A stretch of DNA of 53,132 nucleotides from DASZBX01 sp035943635. GTDB lineage: Bacteria > Actinomycetota > Actinomycetes > Streptomycetales > Catenulisporaceae. Both the position numbers and the translations under genes were made by a program. Within the stretch, counting starts at the first letter, position 1; the number at the start of each line of letters is the position of its first letter. Below the pieces are notes generated by a model. That model was not told the origin of the DNA. It saw nothing but the letters and a program-made list of their open reading frames with translations, and ran no database searches. The stretch covers positions 1-53,132 of the forward strand of contig DASZBX010000144.1 in assembly GCA_035943635.1 (NCBI GenBank), written 5' to 3'. Positions 27,620 through 36,586 of this stretch are shown here, in pieces.

Positions 27620-28483
27620 CTAATGGGTGATGAGCCACAGCAGCACGCGGGGCAGCGCCTCAAGAGCGCCGAAATGCGCCGCCCCCTCCACCAACACGGT
27701 CTCCGCCACCGAGATCCGGTCGGCCAGCCAGCGCGAGTGGCCGACCGGCGCGAAAACGTCCTCGGTGCCGTGCCACAGCAGGCAGGGCGCAGTGATCTCC
27801 GCCGGATCGAAGCCCCACGGGTTGACCAGCGCGAGCGTGTCGTCGATCCAGCCGTAAGGCGAGGTGCGGAACCCCTCAGCGAAGTTCTCGGTCAGCATCA
27901 CCTTGATCCCGTAGTCCGCGACGACGGACCGATCGGCTTTGGGCAGATCCGGATCGTCGAACGGCATGTTCGCCCCCGGATCGGCCCGGATCGCCGAAAC
28001 CTGCTCGGCCACCAGCTGCCCGTACGCGGCGGCACCACGCTCGGCGGCCGCGTACTCGGTGACGTTCATCTGGCCCATGCCCTGATACCAGGCCGGCCCC
28101 ATCAAGTCCCGCGGCGCGAACGGAACGAGCGCCGAGACCTTGGTAACCCGCGCCGGCAACAACGCCGCACAAGCCAGCGCATGCGGCGCCCCGCCAGAGC
28201 GCCCCACCACGGCGAACTGATCGAGCCCCAGCCGGTCGGCGAGATCGGCCACGTCGTGTGCCGCATCTGCGATCCGACGGCCCTGATGTCGGTCGGACCC
28301 GCCGTAACCAGGGCGGTCATAGGCGATCAGGCGCACTCCGAGCAGATGCAGCACCTGAGTTCGCGGCCGTGGGCCCTTCCGGCTGCCCGGGGTGCCATGC
28401 AGCAGGAAAATGGGGTTGCCGTGCGGCGAGCCGTATTCCACGTAGGTCAGCTGGCGCCCGTCTCGCGTGAGTATTGATTCCAT
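27620..28483 (-). CDS. Alpha/beta hydrolase
   Basis: About 287 residues from one of two adjacent ATGs (28483 or 28486) after TAGGAG; a longer in-frame extension upstream has no ribosome site. The fold marks are FLLHGTPGSRKG (oxyanion hole), YDRPGYGGSD, the nucleophile elbow VVGRSGGAPHAL (G-R-S-G-G), the acid LWHGTEDVFAP and the histidine GAAHFGALE. The catalytic triad is therefore complete. The substrate is unknown. It converges on fxsT and is probably not part of that system. Confidence 0.92.
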   Translation of the reverse strand: MESILTRDGRQLTYVEYGSPHGNPIFLLHGTPGSRKGPRPRTQVLHLLGVRLIAYDRPGYGGSDRHQGRRIADAAHDVADLADRLGLDQFAVVGRSGGAPHALACAALLPARVTKVSALVPFAPRDLMGPAWYQGMGQMNVTEYAAAERGAAAYGQLVAEQVSAIRADPGANMPFDDPDLPKADRSVVADYGIKVMLTENFAEGFRTSPYGWIDDTLALVNPWGFDPAEITAPCLLWHGTEDVFAPVGHSRWLADRISVAETVLVEGAAHFGALEALPRVLLWLITH

Positions 28484-28486
28484 CAT

Positions 28487-29312
28487 GCTCCTACAATTCC
28501 CGTGCACACTAGCCATACAGGTTCTCTTATGACACTGACACTTCGGCCGATTCGAAGCATCGTCAAGCGCGACCGGCGGTTGTCGAGATTCCGCAGGCGC
28601 CTGCGCAACGCGGTGATTCGCCGAGGAGGGGCCCGGGATTGGATCGTCCCTGGTAGAGGCGACGAGGCTCAAGGCAGCGCCCGGCCAGGTCGTCTCGTCA
28701 CGTAGGTCCGTCAGCCAACTCAACAATCGCCTGAGAAAAACAGCCCAACTGTATTCACCCCGGAATCCTCCTCCAGCCCGGAGCCCCTCCGCCCTGCCTT
28801 ACTCACCACATCCCTCAGGCTCCTGTTTAAGAAGCTACACCCACCTGGAACCGGGAAAAGAGATTTTGGTAAAGGTGACTTCACGTGGGAAGCAAGAGGT
28901 CAAAAATAGACCTCAAATCACTTCCGACGCTCCCTACACAGGGCGGCCTGTTCACAGGCACGACACTGGCCGCCGATGGGCACCCGGCCCGAAGCCGCAC
29001 CGCACGCCAGAACACAAGGCCAGAACTGGAGGCCCCCACCTCCGACCATGCAACCGCGCCGCCGCCCCGCGCATGCTGGAAGCCAACAGCGACAGCCCGG
29101 CCGACGTGTTCGACACACCCGGCCGGGCGCGCTACGAGGCGTGCACCATCCTCGACTTGGCCCCGTCATCCCCAATGCCAAACGCTGGCTGACAGCTTGC
29201 GCATCGAGGTACGGCAGCTCAAAGAGAAACTGAGACTACAAACGAGACCACAGCCCGCTAAACGCTCTCATAAGTACCGCGCCTGTGATGAAATCCCCAG
29301 TTCAGAGCGGTT
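28487..29312. other. Gene-poor junction; likely remnant of an integrative element right end
   Basis: 826 bases with no gene that I can support; the short open frames lack codon bias. Toward the right (29228-29312) the order is AACTGAGACTACAAACGAGA, about 60 unrelated bases, then AAATCCCCAGTTCAGA and the tRNA-half repeat. The functional element end at 49265-49347 has the same order and nearly the same spacing (AACTGAGACTAAAACTGAGA, then AAATCCCCAGTTCAGA). So this looks like the right end of another, decayed element that was joined here. Confidence 0.5.
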
Positions 29313-29366
29313 GTGCCCGGGACGGGACTCGAACCCGTACGATGTGAATCCGAGAGGTTTAAGCTC
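29313..29366. repeat. attL: 3' half of tRNA-Leu(UAA)
   Basis: Identical over 54 bases to 49348-49401. It covers the tRNA from the anticodon stem to the 3' end (on the minus strand) but lacks the 5' half, so it is not a functional tRNA gene. It also shares AAATCCCCAGTTCAGA six bases further left (29291-29306, compare 49326-49341). This is the left attachment site left by site-specific integration. Confidence 0.88.
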
Positions 29367-29484
29367 GATCACCCAGTGTCCGCCGGCATACGCGGTTGCC
29401 CGTCTTAGCAGTTCAGGGCAATCAATGTATGCCGGCGGACACTGGCGCATCTGGGCTAACTGAGACTGAAACTGAGACTACGAA
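29361..29484 (+). repeat. Element left-end repeat, copy 1 (with long hairpin)
   Basis: These 124 bases are repeated at 35250-35373 with 11 differences. It contains a perfect 19-bp stem (CCAGTGTCCGCCGGCATAC at 29373-29391, its complement at 29427-29445), an inner TTGCCC/GGGCAA stem, and then CTGAGACTGAAACTGAGACT, a direct repeat also found beside the integrase end (49266 onward), likely integrase arm sites. The next 367 bases to the first gene are AT-rich and show no gene. Confidence 0.8.
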
Positions 29485-29851
29485 TCCTGATACATTAACG
29501 TGGCTAGCGTTGGAGGAAGCACTCTGGGACGTAACTATTGAACTGGTTCAGTAATAAGTTAAGGTGGCTGAGCAGGCATGTATTGTAATGCTTAAAGTGT
29601 ACAATGCAGGTTCTTTCGTGCAAGGCGTCAAGTGAACTGTGGGCGTGTGTACAAGTTGAAGTTGCTTGCCAAAACGATATACTTAAGTTTAAATGGAGTG
29701 GATTCAGGGCTGCTAGCCGTGCTCTGTCGGTAAGGTTTTTGAAGAAACCATGAAGTTGCTTGAGCAATTATAAATTAAGTAACGCACTTACGTGCGTTAC
29801 ATGTCAGGCTACTAAATCATTGCCTCACTTCTGCTATTAGGGAGACTACTC

Positions 29852-31336
29852 TTGAATGATTATCGAAGCGAGACTCGGGAGAGTGAGCGCCAGAAACTTG
29901 AAGAAAAAGTTTCATCTGGTAACTACGGTTCGTACCTCAGGCGAGTTACGCTAAAGAAAATTCGCGGATTTGAAGACCGAGTTGTAAGTTTTGATTTCCC
30001 AGTTACTGCCATTGTTGGGCCAAATGGCGGAGGGAAAACGACTGTATTGGGTGCTGCTGGTCTTGCTTATAGGTCTGTTGCGCCAGGCCACTATTTTGCG
30101 AAAAGTGGACACTATGACGCAAGTATGAAAGATTGGGTAATTGAATATGAGCTGATTGAAAAGCGACTTAATCCTCGCCTTCCAGTCCAGAGAACTGCGA
30201 GCTTTCGTCAGCTTAAGTGGAAGCGGACGGCTGTTGAACGTACAGTTGTTCGCTTTGGCGTCTCTCGGACTGTACCCGCGACCGAGCGCAGGGATCTTGT
30301 AAAAGCCACCGGCAGTAATTTTATTGCTAAATCGGAAGTTGCCCTCTCTCAGCCAGTTGTGAAAGGGGTGGAGAGAATTCTTGGCAAAGAAATGAGTGGT
30401 TGTAATCGGTTATCGATCGATATCCAAGGTCGAGCCACTTTATTTGCTGCAAAGAACGCGGATGGCAATGAGTACTCTGAGTTCCACTTCGGAGCTGGAG
30501 AGGCAAGTGTCATTCGAATTGTATCTGCAATCGAGGAAGCGCCCGATGGAGCTATGATCTTGATTGAGGAGATTGAAAATGGTCTCCATCCGGTTGCGAC
30601 GCGACGGATGGTGGAGTATCTGATCGAAGTTGCCTCGCGAAAGTCTTGTCAGGTCATTTTTACTACTCATAGTAATGATGCATTAGAGCCACTTCCTTCT
30701 AAGGCGATCTGGGCTGCATACAATGGTGAAGTATTGCAGGGCAAGTTGGATATTAAGGCGCTTAGAACTATCACGGGGCAAATCGAAGCAAAGCTTGCTA
30801 TCTTCGTGGAGGATCAATTTGCCGAGCTCATGGTGACTACCGCGCTCCGATATCATGGAGGAATAGAACTCGACGCGGTCAAGATTCATGGCATGGGCGG
30901 CGCAGATCCGGCAATGAAAGTTAATGAGCAACATAATTTGGATCCGACATCTCGTTTCCCTTCTGTCTGTCTTGTCGATGGAGACCAATCGCAGAAGGTT
31001 GACCATATGAAACGTATTTTTTCCTTGCCGGGTGATTCCGATCCCGAAGCCTATGTGCTTGATGCTGTAATTAAAAAACTAGACAGCGTAGCTGCTCGTT
31101 TGACGGTTTCGATGCAGTTGCCCACGAGCAAACAAGAGGAAGTTAAGAAAGTAATTCGCGAACGTTCGAAGACAAATCATGACCGGCATGTAATTTTTGA
31201 GCAAATCGGTGAGGATTTAGATTTTACTGCTGGCTTGATTATTGCGAACGCTTTTTTGGCAATCTGGGCTCAAGAATACCCGGAAGAAGTCTCCGCTCTA
31301 GTTTCGAGTTTTGAGGACCTGATTCCGCGTAAATGA
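29852..31336 (+). CDS. OLD-like ATPase with C-terminal TOPRIM-like nuclease region
   Basis: 494 residues from TTG 29852, seven bases after GGGAG. The ATPase begins LKKIRGFEDRVVSFDFPVTAIVGPNGGGKTTVLGAA split by a short linker; later come an ABC-type signature region (FHFGAGEASVIRIVSA), Walker B MILIEEIENGLHP, and a switch histidine in IFTTHSND. From about residue 315 a TOPRIM-like fold follows: IFVEDQFAELMV (first acidic residue) and VCLVDGDQ (D-x-D). This is the architecture of OLD/Gabija GajA-type anti-phage nucleases. No UvrD-type GajB partner is adjacent. Base composition is much more AT-rich than the chromosome and a TTA codon occurs at 30410. Confidence 0.85.
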   Translation: MNDYRSETRESERQKLEEKVSSGNYGSYLRRVTLKKIRGFEDRVVSFDFPVTAIVGPNGGGKTTVLGAAGLAYRSVAPGHYFAKSGHYDASMKDWVIEYELIEKRLNPRLPVQRTASFRQLKWKRTAVERTVVRFGVSRTVPATERRDLVKATGSNFIAKSEVALSQPVVKGVERILGKEMSGCNRLSIDIQGRATLFAAKNADGNEYSEFHFGAGEASVIRIVSAIEEAPDGAMILIEEIENGLHPVATRRMVEYLIEVASRKSCQVIFTTHSNDALEPLPSKAIWAAYNGEVLQGKLDIKALRTITGQIEAKLAIFVEDQFAELMVTTALRYHGGIELDAVKIHGMGGADPAMKVNEQHNLDPTSRFPSVCLVDGDQSQKVDHMKRIFSLPGDSDPEAYVLDAVIKKLDSVAARLTVSMQLPTSKQEEVKKVIRERSKTNHDRHVIFEQIGEDLDFTAGLIIANAFLAIWAQEYPEEVSALVSSFEDLIPRK

Positions 31337-31540
31337 GTGCAGTGTATGCAGCTCCGCAATAGCTAAAGTAACACTCTTCTCGCCGCGCCATAAGTTGCGA
31401 TTTTCCAGCGTAATTTTGTCGGGAATGGCGATTCTACCCACCTGTTGCGGCTTGCTTGCATCCCAGGAGCCAACGGCCATGGCGGAATTTGCATGATTCC
31501 GGCCGAAGCCTTAGCTACGGGGTAAAAGCTGATGAAGTAG

Positions 31541-32668
31541 ATGTCAGTCACTGTTAGTATCGCTGATGTGACAGATGAAGTCGCGGACCCCGCTGTTCCG
31601 CAAAGCTATATGATGCTGCTTCCTATGCAGGTGAAGTCGAACTTCACTGTGGAGTCATTGGGTACCCAACAGTCGGGATGGGGTCCACCACTGGTTACTG
31701 CTGCGTTCGGCAAGGATGACCGAAGCCAACCCTGGCTGCTGATCGCTAACGAGACTCCCCTCAACTGGCTTCGGCTGAGATCGCCTGCACCCAAGTCGGA
31801 ACTAGAGGTTCTTCATCTCCAGCGACTTGCCACTGACTATAATGTTGCCACGGGACGCGAGCTATACGACGCAATCACGCCAGTTAATCCGGGTGCTGAT
31901 CCGCCTGATATCTACGCTGAGGCGAACGGTGAAAAGGTTGGCTGGGAGCTCACCATTTTTGGGCCGCAGCAGAGGCGTCAGGCCCAGGCTTTGTTCGGTG
32001 AGGTGGTAAAGCGGCTCGTCATCCAGCAACGGTACCGTGTCGGGCATCTGTCCGGCTTCCATGTATCGATGTGGTTTGGTACTGCCGACGATGTCTCCGG
32101 TCTTCCGTTCAAGTCGAATGATGCTGCTGCATATGATCGCTTGGTAGATGCGCTGATGGCTCATCAACCGGACCCAACTCAATACCAGGTGCCTGGAGGA
32201 CAATTTCCGAAGCAGCTTGTAGGATTCGAGCCAGTTCATACGGTTGATGATGTGAGGTTTATGTCTGTCCCGCTCCTCGGCGGAGCCCCGGCCACAGCAC
32301 TCTATGCCATGACCGGTATGAGTGTCGGGCTGGCATTCCAATCTGACCACATCGCCTCGGATGAGTGGGCAAGGCTACGGAAGGTGGTCGCTGGCAAAGA
32401 CAAGCCGACCAATGATCGGTTGCTCATCTCTGTTGGAGCACCTGATACCCTGGGAAGATGTTTTTTGAGTGAGGAAGTCTTGGCAAGATTCTTGCTCGAC
32501 CATCCTGAGGAAATCTCTGCTAAGCATCTATCTTCTGTTGTGCTCCACTTCTGGAGTACAGGTCGAGCCGTTGAATTGCTTGGCACTACTCCGACAGAGC
32601 TATGGCCAGCCATCTATCAAGGGATCAATGCGGCAACACACCCCTTCGTTCTACAGTCTCAACAATGA
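31541..32668 (+). CDS. Unknown protein with a possible PD-(D/E)xK-like motif
   Basis: 375 residues. I do not recognise the family. Near residue 121 the run DPPDIYAEANGEKVGWELT resembles the P-D...E-x-K/T core of restriction-type nucleases, in which some families have E-V-T. The flanking helices (AQALFGEVVKRLVIQQRY) fit that fold. There is no membrane segment. It follows the OLD-like gene on the same strand after 204 bases and shares its AT-richness, so a paired defence role is a plausible inference. The start is uncertain; ATG 31541 has no clear ribosome site. Confidence 0.6.
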   Translation: MSVTVSIADVTDEVADPAVPQSYMMLLPMQVKSNFTVESLGTQQSGWGPPLVTAAFGKDDRSQPWLLIANETPLNWLRLRSPAPKSELEVLHLQRLATDYNVATGRELYDAITPVNPGADPPDIYAEANGEKVGWELTIFGPQQRRQAQALFGEVVKRLVIQQRYRVGHLSGFHVSMWFGTADDVSGLPFKSNDAAAYDRLVDALMAHQPDPTQYQVPGGQFPKQLVGFEPVHTVDDVRFMSVPLLGGAPATALYAMTGMSVGLAFQSDHIASDEWARLRKVVAGKDKPTNDRLLISVGAPDTLGRCFLSEEVLARFLLDHPEEISAKHLSSVVLHFWSTGRAVELLGTTPTELWPAIYQGINAATHPFVLQSQQ

Positions 32669-33545
32669 GCATTTCCGATCTATCCTCGATGAGTAAAGAG
32701 TGCTTTTGTATGGCGATGAGGACAGCTCTGTAAAGGCTCGTGACCAGGCAGGGGCTAATCAGGCCGTGACACCTACCGACTCTTAAGTGGTACAAATTCG
32801 TGTTCGCTGGGTGCACGCTCGGCAGCGCGGACTTAGGTGGTGAGCTTTTCACGCCCACTGCGACTCACGTCTTGTTGTGCTCGCATGGGGACAAGTCGAG
32901 TGTGGTGAAGGCGTTCCAAGTCGTCCTCGAAAACGTGGTGTAGACGTCTCGTTTCTTCGCCGATGCTCATAAACAGGGTCGCCTTTGCGGCTCCGGGAAC
33001 GTGCGGGGCCGCGGTACGCGCTCGCTCGGTCCCTGTTCGAGCATCGTCAGGAGTCAAGCCGTGGCCTATGTGAGTATGTTCCTTGGAAGGGGCTGTTTCA
33101 GTAAAGTACTGTTGGAGCCAAAGTATCCAATCCTTGGCAACCATGTTGAGGCGCCTCTTTCCGGCTGCTCATGTTCGATTTGCTGCCCTCTTCCAAAAGT
33201 GCAGTGTCGCGTTGCGTTTCGCCCGCCATTGGGAAATAAGTGGGTCACTGGTACTAGGGAGTATCTGCGATCAAGCTCATTGGACCGCCTACCGCGCTGG
33301 CCAAGAGAAACTATGGTCTGATCTACCATGTTTGATAGCTATGGTGAATCAGAACCGCTGCCGAAGCAGAGCGGCATTCAGGGGCCACACGGACCTCAGG
33401 TGTCGTGGTCAAAGATCTATAGCAGTTATACGGCTATGTCCTTGTCGCCCCAGACTGGGGCGGTGAGCCTCCACTGAGTACCGAATTGATCAAAGCCCTA
33501 TGCAATAAACGCATCGGGCTCGGCGGGGCCGGCATCTTGTGGGCG
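32669..33545. other. Gap without a supported gene
   Basis: 877 bases in which overlapping open frames on both strands have no homology that I recognise. A minus-strand frame (32833-33144) and a plus-strand frame starting at ATG 33330 are candidates for decayed genes. The GC content is intermediate. Probably gene debris. Confidence 0.35.
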
Positions 33546-33779
33546 ATGTCGGCGAAGGACGATGCGGCGGCCGAGGCGAGTTTCGGTGCCACGTGGTTTG
33601 TGGAGTACTACGCTGCGGACGGCTCACGTGGTGAAGTCTGTGGTGAACTCCTGCGGGTATTTGCTTGTCACCTTGCGCATAGCAAGCCGGCCGGGCCCGG
33701 TCTAGTCGATGTGATCACCTCGGCGGGGCTTTTCAAGGTTTGCGTACCCGAGGGCGGGAACCTTGATGATTCCAGGTGA
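33546..33779 (+). CDS. Small hypothetical protein upstream of an XRE regulator
   Basis: 77 residues from ATG 33546 (the frame is open from 33486). The sequence includes ATWFVEYYAADGSRGEVCGE and a Val/Leu-rich second half; I recognise no family. Its end overlaps the start of the XRE gene by 14 bases, suggesting co-translation. Coding is uncertain. Confidence 0.4.
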   Translation: MSAKDDAAAEASFGATWFVEYYAADGSRGEVCGELLRVFACHLAHSKPAGPGLVDVITSAGLFKVCVPEGGNLDDSR

Positions 33780-34275
33780 AGTCGGCCCCTTGCTGGCCTA
33801 CTTTGGTGGGGAGCTGCGCAGATTGCGCGAGGCGGCCGGCCTGACGCAGACCGAGCTAGGTAAACCCATCATCTATGCTGGCGCTCTGGTAGACATGATC
33901 GAGGCGGGGCAACACAAGCCATCAGAGCGGTTCGCTGAGGAATGCGATCGACTGCTTCAGACGAGTGGTGCTCTCTCACGAATCTGGCCCCTGATTGACA
34001 GTGCATGCCGGTCGGCCTGGTTCGAGGGTATCGCCGAGTTGGAGTCATCGGCGAGCACTATCCGATCGCTGGCGCCACTGCTTGTGCCCGACCTGCTTCA
34101 GACTTCGGAGTACGCTCGCGCAGTGCTGGAAGCACGTATGCCACCACTGGCGCTTGAGGATATTGACCGAGGGGTTGCCGACTGTATGGAACGGCAAGGA
34201 ATCTTGGACGGGCCTTCCCCCACGGAAGTGGACACGCGTTGGTATCAATCACGCGGCAAGTGTGAGTATAGCTGA
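33766..34275 (+). pseudogene. Truncated XRE-family regulator (Scr1/DUF5753-type)
   Basis: The first ~145 residues match actinomycete XRE regulators: LLAYFGGELRRLREAAGLTQTELG, an HTH with VDMIEAGQHKPS, then the DUF5753/Scr1-like segment LVPDLLQTSEYARAVLEAR and CMERQGIL. Intact relatives are about 270-290 residues. Here the frame leaves the family near position 34208, where the IS3-family copy begins, and ends at 34275 within it. The regulator is therefore probably broken. In family members this pairs with small DUF397 proteins; none is visible here. Confidence 0.75.
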
Positions 34276-35148
34276 CTTCTGCTGGTGTCGTTGTTCGTAG
34301 GCGACAGGGCTGAGTTGTCCGTTCGTGGAGTGTCTGCGGCGGGTGTTGTAGCGGGTGAGCCAGCGGAAGACGGTGAGTCGGGCGGCGCGGGCGCCGTCGT
34401 AGCGGTGGCCGCCGTGGAGGGTCTCGCGTTTGAGCGAGGCGTGGAAGGACTCGCAGGCGGCGTTGTCGGCGCTGGTGCCGACAGCGCCCATGGACTGGGT
34501 CACCCCGAGCTCCTTGCACAAGGTGGCGAACTCCTTCGACGTGTACTGAGCCCCGTGGTCGCTGTGGAACAGTGCGCCGTCGAGGCTTCCGCGCACGTCG
34601 CGGGCCATGCGCAGGGCGTCGGCGACCAGTTCGGTGCGCATGTGGTCGGCGATCGAGTAGCCGACCACGCGCCGGCTGAAGCAGTCCAGCACGGTGGCCA
34701 GGTACAGGAACCTGCCGTCGCCGACCGGGAGATACGTGATGTCGCCCATGTACTTCACGCCCGGCTCGGGGGCGGTGAAGTCCCGGCCGAACAGGTCCGC
34801 GACCGGCGTGGCCGAGGGCTCGGGCACGGTGGTGCGCACCTTCTTGCGCAGGCGTATCCCGGCGATGGAGAACTTGCGCATCACCCGCGCGACCTTCTTC
34901 GCGTTGACGACCATGCCCGCCTCGCGCAGTTCCGCGGTCACCCGCGGGGAGCCGTAGGCGCCGCCCGCCTCGCTGTGAACGGCGCGGATCTGCCCGGCCA
35001 ACTGCTCATCGGCCCGCTCGCGCGCCGCGCGGGCCTCGGCGCCGTCGTGCCACTTGTAGTAGCTGGACCGGTTCACGCCCAGCACCCGGCACAGCCGCTT
35101 GACGCCGTAGGCGCCCCGGTGATCGTCAACGAACTGGAAGCGGCTCAC
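34249..35148 (-). CDS. IS3-family transposase OrfB
   Basis: 299 residues, full length. The HTH_21 region (YGVKRLCRVLGVNRSSYYKW) is followed by the rve integrase core with D in MGDITYLPV, D in LFHSDHGAQYTS and E in AACESFHASLKRE, the DDE triad with the usual 35-residue D-to-E spacing. It starts at GTG 35148 overlapping the OrfA stop, the arrangement used for programmed frameshifting or coupling. Without a complete OrfA it is probably inactive. Confidence 0.93.
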   Translation of the reverse strand: MSRFQFVDDHRGAYGVKRLCRVLGVNRSSYYKWHDGAEARAARERADEQLAGQIRAVHSEAGGAYGSPRVTAELREAGMVVNAKKVARVMRKFSIAGIRLRKKVRTTVPEPSATPVADLFGRDFTAPEPGVKYMGDITYLPVGDGRFLYLATVLDCFSRRVVGYSIADHMRTELVADALRMARDVRGSLDGALFHSDHGAQYTSKEFATLCKELGVTQSMGAVGTSADNAACESFHASLKRETLHGGHRYDGARAARLTVFRWLTRYNTRRRHSTNGQLSPVAYEQRHQQKSAILTLAA

Positions 35149-35260
35149 CAGTTCGTCTCTCCCGCGAAATACTTCGCGGCCTTGCGCAGGATGTCGCGCT
35201 CGGTACTGAGCTTGCGCTCGCTGGCCTCCAACTGCCGGACCCGAGCTTCAAGCTCGATCA
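35145..35260 (-). pseudogene. IS3-family OrfA, C-terminal fragment
   Basis: About 38 residues are left, including EARVRQLEASERKLSTERD and ILRKAAKYFAGETNW, the leucine-zipper C-terminus of OrfA. The N-terminal HTH is missing because the frame runs into the element repeat at 35250. Confidence 0.8.
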
Positions 35261-35373
35261 CCCAGTGTCCGCCGGCATACGTGTTTGTCCGTTTTTGCAG
35301 TTCAGGGCAATCAATGTATGTCGGTGGACACTGGCGTATCTGGGCGGACTGAGACTAAAACTGAGACTACGAA
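35250..35373 (+). repeat. Element left-end repeat, copy 2
   Basis: About 91% identical to 29361-29484 over 124 bases, including the hairpin arms (35262-35280 and 35316-35334) and the CTGAGACTAAAACTGAGACT arm-site repeat. All three changes in the stems are C-to-T on the plus strand and would keep G-U pairing in a plus-strand RNA. It is preceded by the orfA fragment instead of the tRNA half. The 259 bases to the next gene show no other feature. Confidence 0.8.
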
Positions 35374-35632
35374 GGCTCATATACTCGTCCGTCGGGGCAG
35401 CCAGAACAGCGGAACCAGCGGTCGCCGCTGGGCCGGGACTGCTCACCAGTTCGCCGCGTATGCCTCATGGTCTCGCCGTGAGATGATCCGCCTCTTCATG
35501 GTCTGGCGCAGCGTTGAGTGCGGTGCTATCGGTCAGCGAACCGACTTGCTGCATATGACACGACGAGCTCAACGATGTACGGGATCTAAGCCCGAACCAG
35601 TAAGCTGTGAAGCGCGGAATGGGGAGGATAAA

Positions 35633-36502
35633 TTGAGTGGAAGAGACATACTTGCACTGCCTTATAGTCAACGGCGGCTCATAGTCGTCACGGATAGACT
35701 ACGCGAGCCTTCTGAAACCCCTGAACCGCCTACTGAAGCTCTTGAAATTCCTGAAGCGACTAAACCCGCGGTCGTAGTGATGACCGCCGCCGACGCAGCT
35801 TCTCAGTTTTTGGACACCTACATTCTCCCTGGCAAATTATTGTATGAGGTGTGGAGAAGAAAGCGTGAGGGCAGGGAGAGGCTGATGCCAGTTTCGACCA
35901 TAGAAGCACAGGCGCTGAAATTTCCGGTAGGGTATCCTCGGAAAGACCTCGTCTATGTTGGACATCCTGTCGACCCGGCTACATACATACCTGTTGCAGA
36001 TTTTCATAGGTTCTTATTTGAGCATAAGATTGCTGAAGCTCAACGGCTTGTCAGATCTCTTGGTGCAGTTACCATTAATGTGATTCACATTGAAGGATGG
36101 GACCAGGCAGTAGGAATCGATATCGATGTATCTGCGCCAAAAGTATTTAATGAAAAGCCAATCGATGTTATGGCAAAGGCTAGCCGCAATACCGCGAATT
36201 CTCAGACCATACTAGCCACGATGAAGCTAACCCCAGCTAAGCCACCGCACATCCCGGATGGACTCGCCTGGTTCTCGCATGAGCCACTTTGGCAAGAAGT
36301 AGCATTCGCGCGGTTGGAATCCGGTTTGAATGCCTTCGTGATCGACGTGCGGTCTACGGATGACTTCGGCGTCAATGCTAATCTGAGGTCTCTTATAGCA
36401 AAGTCAAAGCTTCAAATTGGAGGAGAGTTTATTCAGCACCGAAAGACTACATGGCGACTAGAAGGTACCTTTTCGATCGCTGAAGAGAGCCTAGGAGCAT
36501 AA
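35633..36502 (+). CDS. Unknown cytoplasmic protein in the AT-rich cargo
   Basis: 289 residues from TTG 35633, five bases after GGGGAGG; the longer open frame upstream runs through the repeat and is not coding. I do not recognise the family. A Pro/Glu-rich linker (residues ~20-45) is followed by an alpha/beta region with LVYVGHPVDPATYIPVADFH and RFLFEHKIAEAQRLVRSLGA, then strands VTINVIHIEGWDQAVGIDID, suggesting a compact globular domain with a distinctive YVGHP...ADFHRF motif. There is no membrane helix. It converges on the Roco gene (84-base gap). A TTA codon occurs at 36014. Confidence 0.7.
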   Translation: MSGRDILALPYSQRRLIVVTDRLREPSETPEPPTEALEIPEATKPAVVVMTAADAASQFLDTYILPGKLLYEVWRRKREGRERLMPVSTIEAQALKFPVGYPRKDLVYVGHPVDPATYIPVADFHRFLFEHKIAEAQRLVRSLGAVTINVIHIEGWDQAVGIDIDVSAPKVFNEKPIDVMAKASRNTANSQTILATMKLTPAKPPHIPDGLAWFSHEPLWQEVAFARLESGLNAFVIDVRSTDDFGVNANLRSLIAKSKLQIGGEFIQHRKTTWRLEGTFSIAEESLGA

Positions 36503-36586
36503 CAATTCCTAATTGGCTCGCTGCCAAATCGCCCGTGTGGCTTGCTAGGCCTCACGTAGGTGCCGGCTCAAGTCTCGAAAAATAGC

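Larger units (their letters stand above)
34208..35260 (-). mobile_element. IS3-family insertion sequence, truncated at its orfA end
   Basis: An intact OrfB and only the C-terminal end of OrfA are present. The orfB-side terminus is probably near 34208-34230, where CCTTCCCCCACGGAAGTGGA resembles IS3-type ends. On the orfA side the sequence stops at about 35250-35260, where the 124-base element repeat begins, so the 5' part of orfA and its terminal repeat are missing. The copy cannot move on its own. Confidence 0.8.

Noticed and set aside
29314..29366. A second tRNA-Leu gene
   Set aside because: Only the 3' half is present; the acceptor 5' strand and D-arm are missing, so it is an att repeat.
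29504..29767. Minus-strand 87-residue open frame in AT-rich DNA
   Set aside because: Low-complexity Leu/His/Asn sequence without ribosome site.
29852..31336. A full Gabija system
   Set aside because: A UvrD-like GajB gene is not adjacent; the next gene is unrelated.
32833..33144. Minus-strand 103-residue open frame
   Set aside because: No family recognised, no ribosome site and no conserved context; left as possible debris.
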